From assembly GCF_016862395.1 (NCBI RefSeq), contig NZ_BOMW01000060.1, positions 20,859-84,858 on the forward strand: a stretch of DNA of 64,000 nucleotides, written 5' to 3'. Of the stretch, positions 58,267 to 64,000 are shown piece by piece (position 1 is the first letter of the stretch; each line of letters starts with the position of its first letter). The notes below the pieces were generated by a model, which saw only the letters and a program-made list of their open reading frames with translations, had not been told where the DNA came from and did not search any database. A program made the translations under genes and the position numbers. Source of the stretch: Actinoplanes siamensis. GTDB taxonomy: Bacteria; Actinomycetota; Actinomycetes; Mycobacteriales; Micromonosporaceae.

Positions 58267-59829
58267 ATGAGCGTGCCCGAGCACTGGTGGAGTGCGAGTA
58301 AGAGTTACGTCTCGGAGATCCTTTCGCTGCTCGCGGCCGCGCCGGATCGCGCCGCCGTCCGCTGGCGGGGCGAAGCCTTCTCCGGCGGCGACCTGATCCG
58401 GTCCGTGACCGACGCGTTCGTCGCGCTGCGCGATCGCGGGGTGGGCAAGGGCGACGTGGTGGCGATTCTCGTCGCCCCCAACAGCCCCGAGATGCTCACC
58501 GCGCGGTACGCGACGCAACTGCTCGGCGGCGCCGTGTGCTATCTGCGGACGACCAACCCCGGTACCAGGGCGACGCTGCTTCCGCTGGACCACCAGCTGC
58601 AGATCCTGCGCGACACCGACGCCGTGACCATCTACGCCGACGCGGAAGCCGCGGAGCGGGCGACGGAGCTCGCCGAGGCCAGCGGGATCCCGGTGACACG
58701 ACTGAGCCCCGGTGGTGGCCGGGCCGGCGCCGCGGACGTCGTGTCCTGGGATCCGGACACCCTCGCGTTCATCGGCTACACGAGCGGCAGCACGGGACGG
58801 CCCAAGGGCATCCGGTTGGCGGGCCACGCGTGGGAAGCCACCGTACGGGCCTGGATGGACCTCGGTTCCGAGGCCGGCTGTGCGTCGATCCTGATCTCGA
58901 CCCCGCTCAGTCACGGCGTCGCCCCGCTGGCGGACGCGGTGTTCGCCCTGGGCGGGGCGATCCATCTGCACGAGACGTTCGACGCCGGGAAGTTCGTGGA
59001 CACCGTCTCCGCCGACCAGGAGATCTCGTGGACGTTCCTGGCCACGAACCACGTGTTCCAGATCCTCGACCACCTGCTCGAGCGGGGAATCGGCGACAGC
59101 GACGCCGTACGGGCCGCGGGCTTGTCCGGGCTGAAGCGGATCGTCTACGGCGGCAGCCCCGCGGCGCCCGCCCGCATCGCGCAGGCCTTCCGGCTCTTCG
59201 GCCCGGTCATGGCGCAGGGGTATGCCGCGACCGAGTGCGGCCGCATCACCACCCTGACGCCGCCGGAGCACGGCGACCCGGAGCTCGCGGCCACCGTCGG
59301 GCGGCCCTTCCCCGAGGTGGACGTCGTCGTCTGCAACTCGGATTCGGGTGCGGAGCTGGCGGTGGGGGCGATCGGCGAGGTTCGCGTCCGCACGCCGCAG
59401 ACGATGGACGGCTACAACCGCGAACCGGAGCTGACCGCGCGCGTTCTCCGGGACGGCTGGTACCACACCGGCGACATCGGCCGTCTCGACGAGCGCGGAT
59501 ATCTGACGCTGCTGGGCCGGGTGGCCGACGTCATCAAGGTCGGCGGCGTCAAGGTTCACCCGATTGTTCTCGAGGCGGAGATCCTCGCCCATCCCGGCGT
59601 CCGGCACGCCGCCGTGTACGGCGTGCGCGACGAGGACGGCAGCGACCACATCCACGCCGCCATCGAGTGCGATCCGGCCGAGGCGGTCGACGTGGAGAAG
59701 ATCCGCGCGGGAATCGCCGAGGCGCTGTCCCCGATTCACGTGCCCGAGAAAGTGCACGTCCTGAGCGCCTTGCCGATGAACAACAACGGCAAGCCCGACA
59801 AGGTGCTCCTGCGATCGCAATATGCCTGA
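58267..59829 (+). CDS. Acyl-CoA ligase/amide-synthetase-like ANL enzyme
   Basis: ANL-superfamily adenylating enzyme of 520 residues. The P-loop FIGYTSGSTGRPKGIRLAGH, the A5-like GYAATECGRITT, the GWYHTGDIGRLDERGYL hinge and the catalytic Lys in MNNNGKPDKVLL are all seen. A strong GAAGGAAGG site precedes the ATG. It is the first of three forward genes with 5-aminolevulinate synthase and a second ligase, the usual set for the C5N unit (2-amino-3-hydroxycyclopent-2-enone). In that system one ligase makes aminolevulinyl-CoA for cyclisation and another joins the C5N amine to a polyketide carboxylate. I cannot assign which is which. Confidence 0.88.
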   Translation: MSVPEHWWSASKSYVSEILSLLAAAPDRAAVRWRGEAFSGGDLIRSVTDAFVALRDRGVGKGDVVAILVAPNSPEMLTARYATQLLGGAVCYLRTTNPGTRATLLPLDHQLQILRDTDAVTIYADAEAAERATELAEASGIPVTRLSPGGGRAGAADVVSWDPDTLAFIGYTSGSTGRPKGIRLAGHAWEATVRAWMDLGSEAGCASILISTPLSHGVAPLADAVFALGGAIHLHETFDAGKFVDTVSADQEISWTFLATNHVFQILDHLLERGIGDSDAVRAAGLSGLKRIVYGGSPAAPARIAQAFRLFGPVMAQGYAATECGRITTLTPPEHGDPELAATVGRPFPEVDVVVCNSDSGAELAVGAIGEVRVRTPQTMDGYNREPELTARVLRDGWYHTGDIGRLDERGYLTLLGRVADVIKVGGVKVHPIVLEAEILAHPGVRHAAVYGVRDEDGSDHIHAAIECDPAEAVDVEKIRAGIAEALSPIHVPEKVHVLSALPMNNNGKPDKVLLRSQYA

Positions 59830-59865
59830 CCACCGATCCGACCGCTACGTCGAGAAGGCGATTCG

Positions 59866-61119
59866 ATGAACGTTCACCTGGCATCGTATTTGAATGGGAA
59901 GACCGCCGAGGATCTCGCGGCGAGCAAGCGCGAGTTCCTGGAGATCGGCCGCCGATCCGGCAATTACCCGCTGGCCACCGCGCGGCATGACGGGGTGGAT
60001 TCGGAAGTCAGCGTCTGGTGCAGCAACGACTATCTGGGAATGGGCCAGAACCGTCAGGTCATCGCGGCCATGCAGGCCGCGATCAACACCCATGGCGTGG
60101 GCTCGGGCGGTTCCCGGAACATCGGCGGGACGAACCACTACCACGTGCTCCTCGAGAGTGAGCTCGCGGACGTGCACGGCAAGGAGGCCGCCCTCCTGTT
60201 CACCTCGGGATACACGGCCAACGAGGGATCGCTCACCGTGCTGGCGGGTACGCCGAAGGACACCCTGGTCTTCTCCGACGCGAAGAACCACGCCTCGATC
60301 ATCGACGGTCTCCGGCACAGCGGCGCGAAGAAGCACGTGTTCCGGCACAACGACGTCGCGCACCTGGAGGAGCTGATCGCGGCCGCTCCCGCCGACCGCC
60401 CGAAGCTCATCGTCGCGGAGACTGTCTACTCCATGTCGGGTAACGTCGCGCCGCTCGCCGCGATCGCCGACATCGCGGACAAGTACGGCGCCACGACCTT
60501 CATCGACGAGGTGCACGCGGTCGGCATGTACGGCCCGCAGGGCGCCGGCATCGCCGCGCGGGAAGGCATCGCCGACCGGTTCACGGTCGTGATGGGCACC
60601 CTCGCGAAGGGCTTCGGAACGGTCGGCGGCTACATCGCGGGGCCGGCAGCCCTGGTGGACGCGGTGCGGACCTATGCGCGCTCGTTCGTCTTCACCACCT
60701 CGCTGCCGCCGGCGATCGCGGCCGGCGCGCTGGCGTCGGTGCGGTACCTGCGCTCGTCCGACGTCGAGCGCAAGCTTCTCGCCGAGAACGCGCGGCTTCT
60801 GCACGGCCTGCTGCTCGCTGCCGACATCCCGTTCCTGTCCACGGACTCGCACATCGTCTCGGCCTTCGTCGGCGACGACGACCTGTGCAAGCGGGCGTCC
60901 CGGCTGCTGTTCGAGCGGCACGGGATCTACGTCCAGTCCATCAACGCCCCCAGCGTGCCCGCCGGCGAGGAGATCCTGCGGATCGCTCCGTCCGCCGTGC
61001 ACGAGCAGAAGGACGTCGAGAACTTCGCCCACGCCCTGCACGGCATCTGGAAGGAACTGGACATCCCGACCATGAGCGCCCGCAACTGGCCCGTCCGCAC
61101 CGCCGCGCACGACGCATGA
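59866..61119 (+). CDS. 5-aminolevulinate synthase (C5N-unit type)
   Basis: PLP-dependent enzyme of 417 residues that joins glycine to succinyl-CoA to give 5-aminolevulinate. It has WCSNDYLGMGQN, GSGGSRNIGGTNHYHVLLE, the FIDEVHAVGMYG Asp motif, and the PLP Lys in MGTLAKGFGTVGGYI. Actinobacteria make haem precursors from glutamate, so a stand-alone ALAS there is almost always a secondary-metabolism enzyme for the C5N ring of compounds such as asukamycin, moenomycin or bafilomycin B1. It is coupled to the next ligase gene (ATGA). Confidence 0.95.
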   Translation: MNVHLASYLNGKTAEDLAASKREFLEIGRRSGNYPLATARHDGVDSEVSVWCSNDYLGMGQNRQVIAAMQAAINTHGVGSGGSRNIGGTNHYHVLLESELADVHGKEAALLFTSGYTANEGSLTVLAGTPKDTLVFSDAKNHASIIDGLRHSGAKKHVFRHNDVAHLEELIAAAPADRPKLIVAETVYSMSGNVAPLAAIADIADKYGATTFIDEVHAVGMYGPQGAGIAAREGIADRFTVVMGTLAKGFGTVGGYIAGPAALVDAVRTYARSFVFTTSLPPAIAAGALASVRYLRSSDVERKLLAENARLLHGLLLAADIPFLSTDSHIVSAFVGDDDLCKRASRLLFERHGIYVQSINAPSVPAGEEILRIAPSAVHEQKDVENFAHALHGIWKELDIPTMSARNWPVRTAAHDA

Positions 61120-62618
61120 CCGGGTCAGTTGCCGCGGTGCTGGCCGGCGCGGCGGCGCGGCGACCCGACCACCCCGCGCTGATCTTCGAATCCGAGGAGT
61201 TCACCTACGGGTGGCTGTGGGACCAGGCTCGTCGCTACGCCTGGGTGCTGCGAGCCGGCGGGGTACGACCGGGGGACCGGGTCGCCGTGCTCCTGGTCGA
61301 CACCCCGCAGTTTCCCGTCGTGTACTTCGGCGTGCTGGCGGCCGGCGCGGTCGTGGTCCCGCTCAGTGCCATGGCCACCGCGCCGGAGGTCGATCACGTG
61401 CTGACCGATGCCGGCGCCCGCTTTCTGGTGTGCGCGGACACGCTGCTGCCCCAGGCGAAGGAGGCGGCGGAGCGGCTCGGCACGGTGCTGCTCACCGTCG
61501 GCCCGGGGAACGTGGCGCAGGACGCGACGCCGATCGACGAGTCCGCCGTGCCGGAACCCGACGACGTCGCGGTCGTCTTCTACACCTCCGGCACGACGGG
61601 TGAGCCGAAAGGCGTGATGCTGACCCACCGCAACATCTTGTACAACGTCGACAGGATGGTCGACACGCCGTACGCGTTCCGGAGCGACGACATACTGCTC
61701 GGCTGTCTGCCGCTGGCGCACAGCTTCGGCCAGATCTGCGGCATGCTGACCGGCTTCCGCGCCGGCATATCCATCGTCCTGATGTCGAGGTTCGCCGGGC
61801 CGCAGGCCCTCGCGCTGATGAGGGCACACCGATGCACGGTGTTCATGGGTGTGCCGACGATGTATTCCAAATTGCTCGACGCGGTGGCCCGTGGCGAGCC
61901 GACTCCCCGGCTCGACCGCGTCTACAGCGGGGGATCGGCGCTGCCGGCGAAGACCCTCGACGACGTCCGCACCGCGTTCGGTTGCCCGGTGTACGAGGGC
62001 TACGGCGCGACCGAGACCTCGTGCAGCGTCGCCTATCACCATCCCGGCGTGCCGTTTCGCGCCGGCACGGTCGGTGTGCCGATCAACGGCATCTCGGTCG
62101 GCATCGCCCTGCCGAACGCCGACCGGGTGGAACTGCTGCCCGCCGGGGAGACGGGCGAGATCGTGGTGAGCGCCCCGACCGTCATGGCCGGATATCTGGG
62201 CCGCCCGGATCTCACCGCCGAGGTCCTGCGCGACGGCTGGTTCCTCACCGGCGACCTCGGCCGGCTCGACGGCGACGGCTATCTGTCGGTCGTGGGCCGT
62301 AAGAAGGACCTGATCCTGCGGGGCGGCTACAACGTCTATCCGCGGGAGATCGAGGAGGTCCTCGCCGGACATCCGGCTGTGGCGCAGGTGGCGGTCATCG
62401 GCGTTCCGCATGCCGTGCTCGGCGAGGAGGTCTGGGCGATCGTCGTGCCCGCTCGTCCCGAGGACGTCACCCCGGGATCGCCCGAGGCGCTCGTCGCGTG
62501 GGCCAAGGAGCGTCTCGCCGCATACAAATACCCCCGCCGAGTCGAGTTCACCGATGCACTTCCGACGGGACCCAGCGGAAAAGTCCTCAAGCGGGAACTC
62601 GTCTCGAAATACGAGTAG
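61116..62618 (+). CDS. Acyl-CoA ligase (C5N-associated, long-chain-type ANL)
   Basis: Second ANL enzyme, 500 residues, typical long-chain acyl-CoA ligase in form: VVFYTSGTTGEPKGVMLTHRN, LPLAHSFGQICG, YEGYGATETSCSV, GWFLTGDLGRLDGDGYL, GRKKDLILRGGYNVYPREIE and the catalytic Lys in GPSGKVLKREL. The ATG overlaps the ALAS stop by four bases, so it probably activates the ALAS product as aminolevulinyl-CoA, which then cyclises to the C5N ring. It ends 12 bases before a perfect hairpin, the end of the three-gene unit. Confidence 0.9.
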   Translation: MTGSVAAVLAGAAARRPDHPALIFESEEFTYGWLWDQARRYAWVLRAGGVRPGDRVAVLLVDTPQFPVVYFGVLAAGAVVVPLSAMATAPEVDHVLTDAGARFLVCADTLLPQAKEAAERLGTVLLTVGPGNVAQDATPIDESAVPEPDDVAVVFYTSGTTGEPKGVMLTHRNILYNVDRMVDTPYAFRSDDILLGCLPLAHSFGQICGMLTGFRAGISIVLMSRFAGPQALALMRAHRCTVFMGVPTMYSKLLDAVARGEPTPRLDRVYSGGSALPAKTLDDVRTAFGCPVYEGYGATETSCSVAYHHPGVPFRAGTVGVPINGISVGIALPNADRVELLPAGETGEIVVSAPTVMAGYLGRPDLTAEVLRDGWFLTGDLGRLDGDGYLSVVGRKKDLILRGGYNVYPREIEEVLAGHPAVAQVAVIGVPHAVLGEEVWAIVVPARPEDVTPGSPEALVAWAKERLAAYKYPRRVEFTDALPTGPSGKVLKRELVSKYE

Positions 62619-62630
62619 CGGCAAACGATC

Positions 62631-62664
62631 GCGTAGCACCTCGGCACGGCCGCAGGTGCTACGC
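62631..62664. terminator. Perfect stem-loop between C5N genes and PKS
   Basis: GCGTAGCACCT (62631-62641) and AGGTGCTACGC (62654-62664) form a perfect 11-bp stem around a 12-base loop. It starts 12 bases after the ligase stop and ends 45 before the PKS ATG. It may terminate the C5N operon, or serve as an operator for the PKS gene. Confidence 0.75.
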
Positions 62665-62709
62665 CCCCGCTCAAGCATCGTACGGATCAACAGGTAGGGC
62701 GGCTCGACC

Positions 62710-64000
62710 ATGGCTGAATTCCAGGCGGACACATCGACATCGACCGAGGCGATCGCCATCGTCGGCACATCGTGCCGGCTGCCGCACGCGGAGAATCCCG
62801 CTCAGCTGTGGCGGCTGCTGCGCGACGGCCGCAGCGCGATCGCCGCGCCCCCGGCGAGCCGCCCGGAACTGCCCGCCCGGCCGGGCGGCTATCTCGAGGA
62901 CGTCAGCGGCTTCGACGCGAGCTTCTTCGGCATCGGCCCGCGCGAGGCGTCGTCGATGGATCCGCAGCAGCGGCTGATGCTCGAACTGGCCTGGGAGGCG
63001 CTGGAGGACGCCAGGATCGTCCCGTCCGAACTCGCCGGCAGCCGGACCGGTGTCTTCGTCGGCGTCATCGCCGACGACTACGCGGCCCTCACGCAGCGGC
63101 GCGGCGCCGATGGCATCACCCGCCACACCCTCACCGGACTCAACCGCGGCATCGTCGCCAACCGGATCTCGTACACCCTCGGTCTGCACGGACCGAGCGC
63201 GGCCGTGGACACCGGCCAGTCCTCCTCGCTGGTCGCGGTGCACCTGGCGGCCGAGAGCCTGCGCCGCGGCGAGTCCACCATGGCCATCGCCGGCGGCGTC
63301 AACCTCAACCTGGTGCCGGAGAGCACCCTCGGCGCGGAGCGGTTCGGCGCGCTCTCCCCGGACGGTCTCAGCTTCACGTTCGACGCGCGGGCGAACGGCT
63401 ACGTCCGCGGTGAGGGCGGCGGGTTCGTGGTGCTCAAGCCGCTGCGCGCCGCCGTGGCGGACGGCGACCCGATCTACTGTGTGCTGCGCGGCAGCGCGAT
63501 GAACAACGACGGGACGACCGACGGTCTGACCGTACCGGGTGCTGCCGGTCAGCAGGAGGTCCTGCGACAGGCGTACGGGCGGGCCGGCATCTCCGCGGCG
63601 CGGGTGCAGTACGTCGAGTTGCACGGAACGGGCACCAAGCTGGGCGACCCGATCGAGGCGTCGGCCCTGGGCGCGGTGCTCGGCGACGGCCGCGCGGACG
63701 GCGGTGAGCTGCGGGTCGGATCGGTGAAGACCAACGTCGGCCACCTCGAGGGTGCCGCCGGCATCGTCGGCCTGCTGAAGGCGGCGCTCTGCATCCGCCA
63801 CCGCGAGCTCGTGCCGAGCCTGAACTTCGAGACCCCCAACCCGGACATTCCGTTCGACGAGCTGAAGCTCGCCGTACAGCGCAGCCGCGAGCCGTGGCCG
63901 CAACCGGACGAGCCGCTGTACGCCGGCGTCAGCTCGTTCGGCATGGGCGGCACGAACTGTCACGTCGTGCTCTCGGACTGGCCCACCGAGCCGGCGACCG
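62710..64000 (+). CDS. Type I polyketide synthase, KSQ loading module (3' partial)
   Basis: First ~430 residues of a modular PKS, cut by the window. After a short N-terminal arm the ketosynthase begins at IAIVGTSCRLPHAENP. At the active site the sequence is VDTGQSSSLVAVH instead of the usual DTACSSS: the catalytic Cys is replaced by Gln. Both partner histidines remain (LHGTGTKLGDPIE and VKTNVGHLEG), as in KSQ domains that only decarboxylate a malonyl or methylmalonyl starter. The protein is therefore a loading module plus whatever follows to the right. The next expected domain, not seen here, is an acyltransferase. A C5N-capped polyene or macrolide is the likely product type. Confidence 0.93.
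   Translation, partial: MAEFQADTSTSTEAIAIVGTSCRLPHAENPAQLWRLLRDGRSAIAAPPASRPELPARPGGYLEDVSGFDASFFGIGPREASSMDPQQRLMLELAWEALEDARIVPSELAGSRTGVFVGVIADDYAALTQRRGADGITRHTLTGLNRGIVANRISYTLGLHGPSAAVDTGQSSSLVAVHLAAESLRRGESTMAIAGGVNLNLVPESTLGAERFGALSPDGLSFTFDARANGYVRGEGGGFVVLKPLRAAVADGDPIYCVLRGSAMNNDGTTDGLTVPGAAGQQEVLRQAYGRAGISAARVQYVELHGTGTKLGDPIEASALGAVLGDGRADGGELRVGSVKTNVGHLEGAAGIVGLLKAALCIRHRELVPSLNFETPNPDIPFDELKLAVQRSREPWPQPDEPLYAGVSSFGMGGTNCHVVLSDWPTEPAT

Noticed and set aside
1..64000. CRISPR arrays, rRNA or tRNA genes, prophage or complete insertion sequences
   Set aside because: No regularly spaced repeats, no tRNA-like cloverleaf, no phage structural genes and no intact transposase were seen in reading through; covariance-model searches could not be run.

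Overview
The window is about 70% GC, with GTG starts, ATGA/GTGA stop-start overlaps and dense operons. Together with StrR-type regulation, DHA2 exporters, HelD-type factors and modular polyketide genes, this points to a filamentous actinobacterium. The gene content would suit Micromonosporaceae (Micromonospora, Actinoplanes and relatives), but the family is an inference. No tRNA, rRNA, CRISPR array or complete insertion sequence was found.

Left part (1-24.5 kb), mostly core and accessory metabolism. 1-1794 holds two permeases of a nucleoside-type ABC importer. A short-chain dehydrogenase and a divergent XRE regulator (2.0-3.8 kb) share an inverted repeat and lie between two copies of a ~30-bp direct repeat. 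A chemoreceptor-like protein and a convergent metzincin-like protein follow. 6.9-11.2 kb is a stress-type set: BON-domain protein, Hsp20, aldo-keto reductase, DUF2267 protein and a Gfo/Idh oxidoreductase, with an inverted ~105-bp copy of part of the oxidoreductase stranded downstream of the BON gene. 11.3-21.6 kb is a polyamine/guanidino-compound to GABA to succinate locus: transporter, alcohol dehydrogenase, aminobutyraldehyde dehydrogenase, GABA transaminase and succinate-semialdehyde dehydrogenase on one strand, nitrilase and agmatinase-like ureohydrolase on the other, with an XRE-cupin regulator and a clear repeated operator. An acyltransferase and a sigma factor/membrane protein pair close this part.

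Middle part (24.8-46.7 kb), an unfamiliar biosynthetic gene cluster. The forward arm has an oxidoreductase, a GT8 glycosyltransferase, a carrier protein, an adenylating enzyme, a condensation-domain protein lacking both motif histidines, a methyltransferase, a sugar-nucleotide epimerase, GT4 and GT2 glycosyltransferases, a P-loop kinase and a three-gene ABC-2 exporter. The reverse arm has a D-2-hydroxyacid dehydrogenase, a dehydrogenase-SIS isomerase fusion, a dehydroquinate-synthase-like sugar phosphate cyclase and a glycosidase-like TIM-barrel protein. A third unit has a TauD-type dioxygenase, a class II aldolase and a HisC-like aminotransferase, closed by a convergent StrR-like regulator. 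The set suggests an exported, acylated or aminoacylated oligosaccharide containing a cyclitol or heptose-derived unit. I do not recognise it as a known pathway.

46.7-55 kb is a decayed, transport-rich interval: secreted VanX-like dipeptidase, cupin protein, duplicated secreted esterase, a frameshifted and internally deleted GH3 remnant, possible Nudix, histidine-kinase and transposase remnants, and a DHA2 exporter. 55.0-64.0 kb is the left edge of a second cluster: type II thioesterase, HelD-type RNA polymerase factor, two acyl-CoA ligase-like enzymes flanking a 5-aminolevulinate synthase (the C5N-unit triad), then the start of a modular PKS whose first ketosynthase has Gln in place of the active-site Cys (KSQ loading module). 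The window cuts this PKS.
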